Assembly (NCBI RefSeq): GCF_014649115.1
Contig: NZ_BMSK01000014.1
Coordinates: 225,351 to 289,350, forward strand
Reading direction: 5' to 3'
Source: Streptomyces eurythermus
GTDB lineage: Bacteria; Actinomycetota; Actinomycetes; Streptomycetales; Streptomycetaceae
DNA length: 64,000 bases
The notes beneath the pieces were generated by a model, which saw nothing but the letters and a program-made list of their open reading frames with translations, was not told where the DNA came from and searched no databases. Of the stretch, positions 34,227-42,301 are shown piece after piece (position 1 is the first letter of the stretch; the number at the start of each line of letters is the position of its first letter). The position numbers were made by a program, and so were the translations under genes.

Positions 34227-35723
34227 TCAGCCGACGTTGTTGCCGGTTCGGACATTGTGCGCGGAGACCAGCCGGTCCACCTCCGCTATGCGCTCCAGGG
34301 CGTGCTCCTCGGTGATGTGGGTGAAGTGCTCGGCCCACACCGCGGCCAGTTCCTCGATGTCGAGCAGGTCCTGGTCGCCGAAGCGCTCGAAGAGTTCGGC
34401 CCGCAGCTCGGGCCCGACGCTCAGGTGCAGGCCGGACAGGTAGGCGTCGATGTCCGCACTGTTCTTGAAGAACGACGGGTTGCGGTAGTCGACCAGCAGG
34501 TCCCAGGCGGGGCTGTTCGGCAGGGGGATGAACCGGGAGAACTCGACGGAGGACAGTTCGACCTCGCCGAGCATCTGCCGGATGCCGTCGATCGTCCGGT
34601 CGAGCGTCTCCGGGCGTTCGCCGGGCGCGCCGGCGATGTAGGAGGCGTGGACGGAGATGCCGGCCTTGTTGAGCATCCGGATCGCTTCGAGGTTGGTCTC
34701 ACCGGTGGTCTTGTTCTTGCGCTGGGCCTCCAGCATCTCGGGGTCGGCCGCGTCCAGGCCGATGTTGACCCGCGTCACGCCGAGCCGGCGGCACTTGTCG
34801 ACGTTGTTGCGCTTGGTGAGGCCCAGCGCCCGGGCGTAGACCATCACCTCGATCTCACCGTTGTCGATCAGCCGGCGCAGGTGCGGCGGGGTGGCCTCGA
34901 TCAGCGCGTCCACGTAGCGCGGGCTGGCCGTGAAACTGTCGTACACCTCGAAGAAGAGGTTGACGCCGAAGTCGCGGTAGTAGGTGTCGACGGCCTTCCA
35001 GAAGCCGCTGGGCTCACCGGTGTTGACCCTGAGGTCGGCGATGCTGCAGTAGGTGCAGCGCTTGTGGCCGTTCTCGCAGCCGCGGGCGTTGTTGACGGTG
35101 ATCGGCGTGACCACGTGGTCGTGGAGGTGGCCGAACTGGGCGCGGTAGTTCTCCGCGTAGACGGGCAGCTCCGGGCGGATGAACTCCAGGTCGGGGATGG
35201 TGTTCTGCTGCCGGAGCGCGTACGTGGGGGAGGGGTTGACGACGACGGAGCCGTTGTCGTCGCGGTAGCCGAGCGAGGAGACGGCGGACAGCGGCTCGCC
35301 CTTGAGCAGGGCGCCGACGAACTCGACGAACGGTACCTCGCCGACATCGTTGGCGATGACGTAGTCGACGGCGGGCCGGTTCTCCAGGATGAGCCGGGGG
35401 AAGAAGCCGGGGTGGTCGTCGCCGAGGACGACCTGGGCGCCGGCCCGCTTCGCCGTCTCGGCGATCCGCAGGGCCTCCCCGTAGGTGGGGGTGAGCGCGC
35501 TGATGCCGACCAGGTCGGGCTCGAAGTCCCGGACGGCCTGCTGGACGTGGGCGGTGCTGCTGATCCCGCCGTCGACGACGCGGACGGTGACCTGGTCGCC
35601 ATAGGCGGCCCGGACGGCGGTCGCCAGTTGCACGATGCCGATGTGGGGATAACACGCGTAGTTCGAGGCGTTCGCGTTCTCGGTGGGATTGGGCGCGTTG
35701 ACGAGCAGTAACTTGAGCGACAC
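34227..35723 (-). CDS. Cobalamin-binding radical SAM enzyme with CX6CX2C cluster motif
   Basis: A 498-residue protein from GTG 35723, preceded by GAGAGGAG. The N-terminal B12-binding fold (about 1-140) includes PDLVGISALTPTYGEA and VVLGDDHPGFFP. The radical SAM domain (about 205-430) follows. Cluster cysteines appear as Cys216, Cys223 and Cys226 (ARGCENGHKRCTYCSI), a CX6CX2C spacing instead of the usual CX3CX2C. Downstream it has VNIGLDAADPE and SYIAGAPGE, as in B12-dependent methylases and cyclases. The expected reaction is SAM-radical C-methylation or rearrangement. Codon 5 is TTA (35711-35709, minus strand), so translation should depend on bldA. It is the first sign of the second biosynthetic cluster. 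Confidence 0.92.
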   Translation of the reverse strand: MSLKLLLVNAPNPTENANASNYACYPHIGIVQLATAVRAAYGDQVTVRVVDGGISSTAHVQQAVRDFEPDLVGISALTPTYGEALRIAETAKRAGAQVVLGDDHPGFFPRLILENRPAVDYVIANDVGEVPFVEFVGALLKGEPLSAVSSLGYRDDNGSVVVNPSPTYALRQQNTIPDLEFIRPELPVYAENYRAQFGHLHDHVVTPITVNNARGCENGHKRCTYCSIADLRVNTGEPSGFWKAVDTYYRDFGVNLFFEVYDSFTASPRYVDALIEATPPHLRRLIDNGEIEVMVYARALGLTKRNNVDKCRRLGVTRVNIGLDAADPEMLEAQRKNKTTGETNLEAIRMLNKAGISVHASYIAGAPGERPETLDRTIDGIRQMLGEVELSSVEFSRFIPLPNSPAWDLLVDYRNPSFFKNSADIDAYLSGLHLSVGPELRAELFERFGDQDLLDIEELAAVWAEHFTHITEEHALERIAEVDRLVSAHNVRTGNNVG

Positions 35724-35852
35724 CGAAGTATCTCCTCTCGCCGGGAATTCATCGGGTCAGGAGTTGTTCGATAGGGCAGGGTGCACCGCCTGCGAAGAAT
35801 GCTAAGTGCCAGATGATGTCCGGGCCATGACAGGGGAACAGGAACGAGCCAG

Positions 35853-35874
35853 AACCGGACCATCCGGTCCGGTT
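35853..35874. promoter_or_regulatory. 22-bp dyad upstream of the radical SAM gene
   Basis: AACCGGACC (35853-35861) and GGTCCGGTT (35866-35874) are exact complements with a 4-base spacer, about 130 bases upstream of the radical SAM start. It has the size of a TetR-type operator. Confidence 0.5.
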
Positions 35875-35999
35875 GGCGAACCGGTGTGAACTGGTATATA
35901 TCGGTGCCTCGGTGGCCGTTCTGCCGATATTACGAGCCCCATCAAAGTGGCCGGAACGATGTGTTCCTGGATGTGCGTCCGGATGGCGTGGAATACGGC

Positions 36000-36030
36000 G
36001 GGCCGCGACCGCCGGTGGCGGTCGCGGCCC
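36000..36030 (-). terminator. Strong hairpin after the alpha/beta-barrel gene
   Basis: 13-bp perfect arms at 36000-36012 and 36018-36030 with a 5-nt loop, 58 bases past the stop of the leftward gene at 36088. It separates that gene from the radical SAM promoter region. Confidence 0.7.
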
Positions 36031-36087
36031 GTTGAACTCCGTTTCCGGAGCCCGGATCGATGGCCTGTCAAAGGAACGGCGGGATGG

Positions 36088-36429
36088 TCACCGCCTGGTG
36101 TAGAGCTTCGGGTCGCGATACAGCGAGGCGAGTACCTGGCCCGGGATCAGGAAGTCGGCGGCCTCGGTGCCGTCGAGTTCGCTGATGCCGGCGAGGGTGG
36201 TCGGGAAGTCCTCGGTCTCGATCTCGATGAGGGTGAGGAAGCTGTAGTGGTCCTGGGAATGACTTTCGTCGGCGGCGATCTGGTTCTCGTTGAGGGTCAT
36301 GCGCCTGATGGAAACGACTCCCGGGACTTCGAGGATTTCCGGGATGTGCTTGTTCTCGTACCAGGCGTGGAAATCGTTCTCGCGGCCTTCGTGCACATTG
36401 GCCAGCACGGTTATGACGTAGGTGGACAT
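36088..36429 (-). CDS. Small dimeric alpha/beta-barrel protein (EthD/ABM-like)
   Basis: A 113-residue protein. The pattern VITVLANVHEGRENDFHAWYENKHIPEILEVPGVVSIRRMTL is the ferredoxin-like half of a dimeric alpha/beta barrel, as in EthD, antibiotic-biosynthesis monooxygenases and polyketide cyclases. The His/Glu-rich WYENKHIPEIL helix is the usual active-site face. No cofactor motif is visible. It is divergent from the flavoprotein oxidase at 36648 across a region with a SARP-type repeat, so the pair may act on the same intermediate. Exact reaction unknown. Confidence 0.82.
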   Translation of the reverse strand: MSTYVITVLANVHEGRENDFHAWYENKHIPEILEVPGVVSIRRMTLNENQIAADESHSQDHYSFLTLIEIETEDFPTTLAGISELDGTEAADFLIPGQVLASLYRDPKLYTRR

Positions 36430-36517
36430 GTCAATCTAACTCTCGTGTGACGTGCGGAGACATCGTTTCGGCAGCTAAACAGAGGAACTCCCGGATCCGC
36501 TCGGCCAAGTCGCGAAA

Positions 36518-36535
36518 TAGGGGATTTTTAGGGGG
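36518..36535 (+). promoter_or_regulatory. SARP-type heptamer direct repeat, site 1
   Basis: TAGGGGA (36518-36524), spacer TTTT, TAGGGGG (36529-36535): two heptamers 11 bases apart, the layout of SARP operators. A promoter-like TTGACG (36540-36545) with CATGAT 16 bases further lies just downstream, leading to the flavoprotein gene at 36648. The divergent small barrel gene could also respond. Confidence 0.6.
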
Positions 36536-36539
36536 CTGG

Positions 36540-36567
36540 TTGACGGGGTGTGTGGCAACGGCATGAT
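36540..36567 (+). promoter_or_regulatory. Promoter of the flavoprotein oxidase
   Basis: -35 TTGACG at 36540-36545 and -10-like CATGAT at 36562-36567, spacing 16, 80 bases before the ATG. The SARP-type repeat ends 4 bases before the -35. Confidence 0.5.
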
Positions 36568-36647
36568 TCTGGCCACACGCGGGAGCGGCATTCGCACAAC
36601 CGTCGTCCGGGGCCGTCCGCAATGTTGGTGGAACAAGGGGGATTTTC

Positions 36648-38294
36648 ATGGCCGAGTTGACTCGTAGGCGCTTTACTCTGGCCGGGCTCGGTGCCGCCGC
36701 GACGGGAGTCGTCGTGGGCGGCGAGGGCACGCCGGCCCGGGCGGCCGCCGCGGACGCCACGGACGGGACGGCGCAGTCGTCCTTCGGGCCGGTCACCGTG
36801 AAGTCCACGGACCGGCGCTACCAGGACCTGCTGGTGCGCGGCTACAACCGCCGGTTCACCGGCAACCCCGACTACGTGCGACTGGTCGGCAGCACGGCCC
36901 AGGTGGTGCAGGCCGTCAACGAGGCGGTCGCCGCCGGCAAGCGCGTCACCGTGCGCGGCGGCGGGCACTGCCTGGAGGACTTCGTCGACGACCCGGACGT
37001 CAAGGTGGTCATCGACCTGTCCGAGATGCGGTCGGTGTCCTTCGACAGCGCCATGAACGCCTTCGTCATCCAGGGCGGTGCGATCCTGTCGCAGGTCTAC
37101 CGGACCCTCGACCTCGGTTGGGGCGTGACCATACCCGGCGGCTCCTGCCCGCCCGTGGGCGTCGGCGGCCACATCACCGGCGGCGGCTACGGGGTGCTCT
37201 CCCGCCAGTACGGTCTCGTCGCCGACAACCTGGTGGCGGTCGAGGTGGTCGTGGTGGACTCCAGCGGCACGGCGAAGGCGGTGATCGCGACCAAATCGGC
37301 GTCCGATCCCAACCGGGACCTCTGGTGGGCGTGCGCCGGTGGCGGCGGCGGCAACTTCGGCATCGTCACCCGGTTCTGGCTGCGCTCGCCGGGCGCCACC
37401 GGCACCGACCCGACCACCTTGCTGCCGCCCACCCCGGGCGGGATCATGATCAACACGCTGTACTGGGACTGGTCCCAGCTCGACCAGACGGCCTTCACCA
37501 GGATCGCCACCAACTTCGGCACCTGGCACGAGCAGAACAGCGCCCCCGGCGCCGCCGCCAACCAGCTGTGGGCCTCGCTCATCGCGGTCCGCCAGGGCAA
37601 GGGCGGGGTGGTCGTCCGCTCCCAGGTCGACCCGACGGTCGCCGGCAACCAGCAGCTGCTGACCTCCTTCGCGGCCGCGATGACCCAGAACGTCACGCCG
37701 GCCCCGTCGAACACCACGACCGGCACCCTGCCGTGGCTCTACACCACGACCACCAGCGCCGGCGAGGTCGGCGACGTCTTCGGCATACCCTCCCTCCAGC
37801 TGCGCTCGAAGACCAAGGGCGCCTTCCACAAGAAGGGCTTCACCTCGACCCAGCTGGGCGTCATCTACCAGTACATGACCAACTCGGCCTACTCCTACTC
37901 GGGTGGCCTGATGGGCCTGTTCTCCTTCGGCGGCCAGGTCAACGCCCTCTCCACGACGGCGAACGCGGTGCCGCACCGGGACTCGGTGATGCTCGCCTCC
38001 TTCTCCAACTACTGGGCCGACGCCACGGCGGACGACCAGCAGCTGCAATGGATCCGCCAGCTGTACCGGGACGTCTACACGAGCACCGGTGGGGTGCCGG
38101 TGCCCAACACCGTCACCGACGGGAACTACGTCAACTGGCCCGACCCGGACCTCGCGGACCCGCTCTGGAACACCTCGGGGGTGCCCTGGTCGACCATCTA
38201 CTACAAGGGCAACTACGCCAAGTTGCAGCAGATCAAGGCCACCTGGGACCCGCGCAACATCTTCCACCACAACCTGTCGGTCAGCTCCAGCTAG
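36648..38294 (+). CDS. Tat-exported, probably bicovalent FAD-dependent oxidase (BBE-like)
   Basis: A 548-residue protein. The twin-arginine signal MAELTRRRFTLAGLGAAATG and the following Ala-rich stretch indicate Tat export. The FAD-binding domain has RGGGHC with His107 and GGSCPPVGVGGH with Cys167. This His/Cys pair is the double FAD attachment of enzymes such as GOOX, AknOx and Dbv29. The C-terminal berberine-bridge segment (NYAKLQQIKATWDPRNIFHHN) is intact. Such enzymes oxidise sugars, alcohols or amines in antibiotics, often outside the cytoplasm. A SARP-type repeat sits upstream of its promoter. Confidence 0.93.
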   Translation: MAELTRRRFTLAGLGAAATGVVVGGEGTPARAAAADATDGTAQSSFGPVTVKSTDRRYQDLLVRGYNRRFTGNPDYVRLVGSTAQVVQAVNEAVAAGKRVTVRGGGHCLEDFVDDPDVKVVIDLSEMRSVSFDSAMNAFVIQGGAILSQVYRTLDLGWGVTIPGGSCPPVGVGGHITGGGYGVLSRQYGLVADNLVAVEVVVVDSSGTAKAVIATKSASDPNRDLWWACAGGGGGNFGIVTRFWLRSPGATGTDPTTLLPPTPGGIMINTLYWDWSQLDQTAFTRIATNFGTWHEQNSAPGAAANQLWASLIAVRQGKGGVVVRSQVDPTVAGNQQLLTSFAAAMTQNVTPAPSNTTTGTLPWLYTTTTSAGEVGDVFGIPSLQLRSKTKGAFHKKGFTSTQLGVIYQYMTNSAYSYSGGLMGLFSFGGQVNALSTTANAVPHRDSVMLASFSNYWADATADDQQLQWIRQLYRDVYTSTGGVPVPNTVTDGNYVNWPDPDLADPLWNTSGVPWSTIYYKGNYAKLQQIKATWDPRNIFHHNLSVSSS

Positions 38295-38303
38295 TGTCCG
38301 GGT

Positions 38304-38344
38304 GCCCCGGCCGGTGGCCTCGGCGGGAGGCCGCCGGCCGGGGC
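38304..38344. terminator. Strong hairpin between convergent oxidase and SARP genes
   Basis: 18-base arms at 38304-38321 and 38327-38344 with one G-U position and a 5-nt loop, 10 bases past the oxidase stop and 46 bases before the SARP stop. Likely bidirectional. Confidence 0.75.
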
Positions 38345-38389
38345 GCCCCGGTCCGATGACCGGACGCGTTCGCCGGGGCGCCCGTGCCG

Positions 38390-41300
38390 CTACGCGGCGT
38401 CCGGGCAGCCGAGCGCGTGGCGCACCGCGTCGAGGCCGCGGCGCGCCTGGTCCTGCCGGTAGTGGCTTCCGATCTCCTGGGCGATGAGCAGCGCCCTGCC
38501 GTGCAGCTCCGCCGCCTCGGCCGGACATCCGCGGGCGAGGGACAGCTCGCCGAGGCTGTTGAGCGCCTGCCCTTCGAGGTCCCGGGTGCCGGTGTCGCGG
38601 GCGAGTTCGAGGGCCAACTGCAGGTGGGTGAGGGCGAGGTCGTGGTCGCCGAGGCGGGCGCGGACCGCGCCGAGGGCGCACAGGGCGTGACCCTCCAGGT
38701 CGCGGGTGCCGGTGTCGCGGGCGAGTTCGAGGGCCAGGTGTGCGTGGGCGAGGGCGGTGTCGTGGTCGCCGAGGCGCTCGTGGACGACCGCCAGACCGCA
38801 CAGGGCCTGCCCTTCGAGGTCGCGGGTGCCGGTGTCGCGGGCGAGCTGGAGCGCCGGCCGCAGATGGACCAGGGCGGCCTGGCAGTCCCCGAGGCGCTCG
38901 TGGACCACGGCCAGACCGCACAGGGCATGGCCCTCCAGGTCCCGCGAGCCGGTGTCCCGGGCGGTGGCCAGCGCCCGTCGCAGGCTCTCGACGGCCTGCT
39001 GGTACTGGCCGGAACTCCCCTGCACCCGGCCGAGGTTGCCCAGCACGTAGCCCTGGATGTCACGGTCGTCGATGCGCTGGGCGATGGCCAGGGCCTGGCC
39101 CAGATGGGTGAGGGCGGTGCGGTATCTGCCCAGGCGTTCGTGGACCAGCCCCAGGCCCGACAGGGCGTGACACTCGGCCGCGGGGGTGCCGGTGTCGCGG
39201 GCCAGCGCGAGGGCTTGGCCGAAATGGGTGAGCGCGCTCTCGTAGTGGCCGAGCCGGTGCAGCACCAGCCCGATGTTGCTGAGTGACCGGCCGTGGGTCA
39301 CGTGGTCGCCGACGTCACGCGCGACGTCGAGCGCCTGCCGGAAGTGGGTGAGGGCGGTCTCGTACCGGCCGAGCCGCTGGTTGGCCACCCCCAGGCCGTA
39401 GCGGGCCAGGCTCTCCAGCTCCCGGTCGGCGGTCTCGCGGGCCAGCTCGACGGCGCCGGTGTGCAGCGACAGGGCCTCGGTGTGCTGGCCGCGCAGGTGC
39501 AGGAAGTGGCGCAGGATCCGGAAGATGTCGGCGCTGTGCCCGGGCCGGGAGCGCTGCGCCGCCTCCGCGGCGGTCAGCAGGGTCGGCCACTCCGCCTCCA
39601 GCCACTCCGCGGCCCGCTCGTGGCCGCCCGGGGGCGCGAGCACCTGGCCCGGCGGAGTGAACGGCGCGAGGTCGGAACGCCAGTGCGGGGCGAGGAGGTC
39701 CATCGCCGCGGCGGCGGTGTGCCGGTAGTGGTCCAGAAGACGGGTCAGCGCCTCCTCCCACTCGGCCCCGGGGACCTCGGCGGCGGCCAAGTGGACGGCG
39801 TAGGCCTGGAGCAGGGGGTGCAGCCGGAAGCGCTCCTCGGACGGCTGTTCCAGCAGGTGCGCGTCGAGCAGCCGCTCCATCAGGCGGTCCGCGGCCGGAC
39901 GGGGGATCCCGGCGACCGCGGCCGCGGCGTCCGCGTCGAACTCGGTGCCCGGTATGACGCCCAGCAGCCGGAACAGGTGCTGGTGGCTGGGGTCGAGCTT
40001 GCGGTAGGAGAGGTGGAACACGGCCGCGAGACTGGTCTCCGCGGTCCTGAGCTCGGTCAGCCCGCACCGGGGGCCGCGCAGCTGTGCGGTCAGATGGGCG
40101 ATGGTCCAGGCCGGCCGGTGGCGCAGCCGGGCCGCCGCGATCTGGATGGCCAGCGGCAGGTTGCCGCACAGCCGCAGCAGTTCGCCGACGCTCTTGGGTT
40201 CGACGGCCACCCGCCGCTCGCCGAGGATCCGGGTCAGCAGCCGGCGCGCGCCGGCCGGGGCCAGCGGTTCCAGGGACAGCACGGCGGTGGCGTCCAGGTC
40301 GGTCAGCCGGTCGCGGCTGGTGACCAGGGTCAGGCAGTCGGTGGTGCCCGGCAGCAGCGGCCGGATCTGGGCGGTGCTGGCCGCGTTGTCCAGGACGAGG
40401 ACGGCCCGCAGGCCGGCCAGGCTGGTGCGCCATAACGCGGCCCGCTCCTCCACGTCCTCGGGCAGGTCGGTGCCGGTGACGTCGACCGAGCGCAGCAGCT
40501 TCTCCAGCGCCGTGTTGGGGTCCAGGGGAGCGTGGTCCCGGCTGTGGGCGTGCAGGTCCAGGTAGAGCTGGGCGTCGGGGTAGCGCTCGGTCATCCGGTG
40601 CGCCAGGTGGACGGCGAGCGAGGTCTTGCCGACCCCGGGCATGCCGTCGATCGCGGCCAGCACCACGTCGTGGGGCTCCGACCGCCGGCGGCCTGCCGTC
40701 ACCTCGTCGATCAGGGTGCGCAACTCCCGCTCCCGGCCGGTGAAGTGACTGATGTCCTTGGGCAGGCTGTGCGGGGCGCGCGGGGCGAGCGCGAACGTCC
40801 GGGGGCGGCCCAGCGTGCCGTCGTTGGTGAGGATGCGCTGTCGCAGCTCGCGCAGCTCCGGGACGGGTTCGAGACCGAGGGCGTCGGCGAGCCGCTGCCG
40901 GGTCGACTCGTACACGGCCAGTGCCTGCGACTGGCGGCCGGAGAGGTACAGCGCCAGCATGAGCTGGCCGGCCAGGCGCTCGCGCAGGGGGTGGGCGCCG
41001 AGCCAGTCGATCAGTTCGGGGACCACGGACTGGTGCTTGCCCTGGGCGAGTTCGAGGTCGAGGCAGTCCTCCAGGGCGGTCAGCCGCTGTTCCTCCAGTC
41101 GTGAGGTGTACGGCTGGAGCGCGCTCGTGTTGAGGCCGGCCAGGGCCGGGCCGCGCCACAGGCCGAGGCTGGCACGGAACTCGGCGATCGCCTCGTCCGG
41201 CCGCCCTTCGGCGGCCCGGCGGCGAGCGGTGGCCAGCGTGTTGATGAAGACCGTCAGGTCCAGATGGTCGTCCGGCAGCTCCAACCGGTAGCCGTTGGCG

Positions 41301-41554
41301 CCGACCGCCGCCGGGAGGTTGACGATCCCGGCGGATCTGAGCCGGCCGCGCAGCAGTGAGACGGCGTTGCGGATCTGCTTCTCGGCCGTCCGGGGCGGGT
41401 CGTCCCAGACGGCGTCGACGAGCTCGCTCAGCGGGACGTTCTGGTTGGACTTCAGGAGCAGGAGGGCCAGTACGAGGTGTTGCCGGACGCCGGCCGGCAG
41501 CACCTTCCGATGGTTCGCACGTACCTCCAGCGGTCCGAGTATTCGGAACCTCAC
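38390..41554 (-). CDS. AfsR-like SARP transcriptional regulator (SARP-BTAD-NB-ARC-TPR)
   Basis: About 1054 residues from GTG 41554, with GGGGAGG upstream; an open frame extends to 41635 without a good ribosome site. Order: OmpR-like winged helix (about 1-95, VRFRILGPLEVRANHRKVLPAG), bacterial transcriptional activation domain (about 97-242), NB-ARC ATPase (about 275-560; P-loop GMPGVGKTS, LVLDN), then many TPR units (about 690-1050) of roughly 40 residues (HERLGDCQAALVHLRPALQLARDTGTRDLEGQALCGLAVV). AfsR-type SARPs bind 11-bp-spaced heptamer repeats and activate antibiotic genes. Such repeats occur in three promoters nearby. Probably the pathway activator of the PKS cluster. Confidence 0.95.
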   Translation of the reverse strand: MRFRILGPLEVRANHRKVLPAGVRQHLVLALLLLKSNQNVPLSELVDAVWDDPPRTAEKQIRNAVSLLRGRLRSAGIVNLPAAVGANGYRLELPDDHLDLTVFINTLATARRRAAEGRPDEAIAEFRASLGLWRGPALAGLNTSALQPYTSRLEEQRLTALEDCLDLELAQGKHQSVVPELIDWLGAHPLRERLAGQLMLALYLSGRQSQALAVYESTRQRLADALGLEPVPELRELRQRILTNDGTLGRPRTFALAPRAPHSLPKDISHFTGRERELRTLIDEVTAGRRRSEPHDVVLAAIDGMPGVGKTSLAVHLAHRMTERYPDAQLYLDLHAHSRDHAPLDPNTALEKLLRSVDVTGTDLPEDVEERAALWRTSLAGLRAVLVLDNAASTAQIRPLLPGTTDCLTLVTSRDRLTDLDATAVLSLEPLAPAGARRLLTRILGERRVAVEPKSVGELLRLCGNLPLAIQIAAARLRHRPAWTIAHLTAQLRGPRCGLTELRTAETSLAAVFHLSYRKLDPSHQHLFRLLGVIPGTEFDADAAAAVAGIPRPAADRLMERLLDAHLLEQPSEERFRLHPLLQAYAVHLAAAEVPGAEWEEALTRLLDHYRHTAAAAMDLLAPHWRSDLAPFTPPGQVLAPPGGHERAAEWLEAEWPTLLTAAEAAQRSRPGHSADIFRILRHFLHLRGQHTEALSLHTGAVELARETADRELESLARYGLGVANQRLGRYETALTHFRQALDVARDVGDHVTHGRSLSNIGLVLHRLGHYESALTHFGQALALARDTGTPAAECHALSGLGLVHERLGRYRTALTHLGQALAIAQRIDDRDIQGYVLGNLGRVQGSSGQYQQAVESLRRALATARDTGSRDLEGHALCGLAVVHERLGDCQAALVHLRPALQLARDTGTRDLEGQALCGLAVVHERLGDHDTALAHAHLALELARDTGTRDLEGHALCALGAVRARLGDHDLALTHLQLALELARDTGTRDLEGQALNSLGELSLARGCPAEAAELHGRALLIAQEIGSHYRQDQARRGLDAVRHALGCPDAA
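38540..39020. repeat. 120-bp tandem repeats in the TPR part of the SARP gene
   Basis: Blocks near 38575, 38696, 38816 and 38938 share long stretches of identical DNA (for example GGTGCCGGTGTCGCGGGCGA in the first three) at a 120-base period, equal to one 40-residue TPR unit. Recent unit duplication is likely. Confidence 0.85.
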
Positions 41555-42301
41555 GCAGCCTCCCCGTGTGTCGCGGGCAGCCACCTCCGGGCTGGTCTCA
41601 CGTTGAAGGCGCGATGTTACCCCGCCGGGTGACATCCCGCTCGGGCAATTGGTCCCCGGTCAAAGGTTCCTGACGAACCGTCGGACACCAGGCCGAACGC
41701 CTCCGGGTGGCGCCCTGTTCCTGCCGCCCGCGAGGGGCGCGACGGCCCATGGCCGGGAGACGATCCGGCCGGGACGGCCCGAGGATGGTTCGAGGACGGA
41801 CGGAGGACGCCATCGGTGATGATGACCATGTAGCAGTTGTGGACGAGTGACGGGGGTCGCATGAGCGGGTCGAGGAGACTGGGCGGAGCCGCGAGACACC
41901 GGAGGGCCGACGCCCGGGTGTCCCCCCCTCGGTCCGCCCGCGTGCCGGTGTGACAGACCGCCGCCCCCGCTAGGGCGTGTCCGGCGGTTCGCGTCGGATC
42001 CGCGCCGCGCGCCCGGCGGGAATCGTCAGACACGCTCTGGCACGGCTCCGGCCGCCCCTCGGCCCTTTCTCCCTTTCCCTTTTCATCTCTCCCCATGCCC
42101 GCACCAGGGACCGGGCGGTTCGCCTTGTCCCGATCAGCGGGTCGCGCCGGTGAGATCCACCGGTGTCCGGTGCCCGCGTCCGGTCGCGGCCGCCCGCGCG
42201 CCGCCACCGTGTCGCGCCCGCCGGCCCGCGCCGCCCCCATGGGCGGAACCTCCGGACCAGAACTGACCATTCGTCATGTGATAGTGGAGGGCTTGCCACC
42301 G
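41555..42301. other. Long regulatory intergenic region between SARP and LuxR genes
   Basis: 747 bases between divergently transcribed regulators. It holds a triple heptamer array (41781-41809), an AT-richer patch at about 41815-41850 and a pyrimidine-rich tract at about 42060-42100. Open frames across it have poor codon bias and no ribosome sites, so I call no gene. Confidence 0.6.
41781..41809 (+). promoter_or_regulatory. Triple heptamer direct repeat, 11-bp period
   Basis: GAGGATG (41781-41787), GAGGACG (41792-41798) and GAGGACG (41803-41809) are spaced exactly 11 bases apart with 4-base spacers, a SARP-like operator layout of different sequence from the TAGGGGN sites. GATGAT follows after 8 bases as a possible -10. 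Confidence 0.45.

Larger units (their letters stand above)
35724..36087. other. Intergenic region upstream of the radical SAM gene
   Basis: 364 bases with AT-richer patches (about 35890-35905). It holds a 22-bp dyad at 35853-35874 and a strong hairpin at 36000-36030. No open frame with a ribosome site seen. Confidence 0.7.

Noticed and set aside
38540..39020. Regular repeats that at first look like a CRISPR array
   Set aside because: The 120-bp period equals one TPR unit in frame with the SARP gene; no spacers or cas genes.
41617..42270. Minus-strand open frame between SARP and LuxR genes
   Set aside because: Poor codon bias, Arg/Pro-rich, overlaps probable regulatory DNA.
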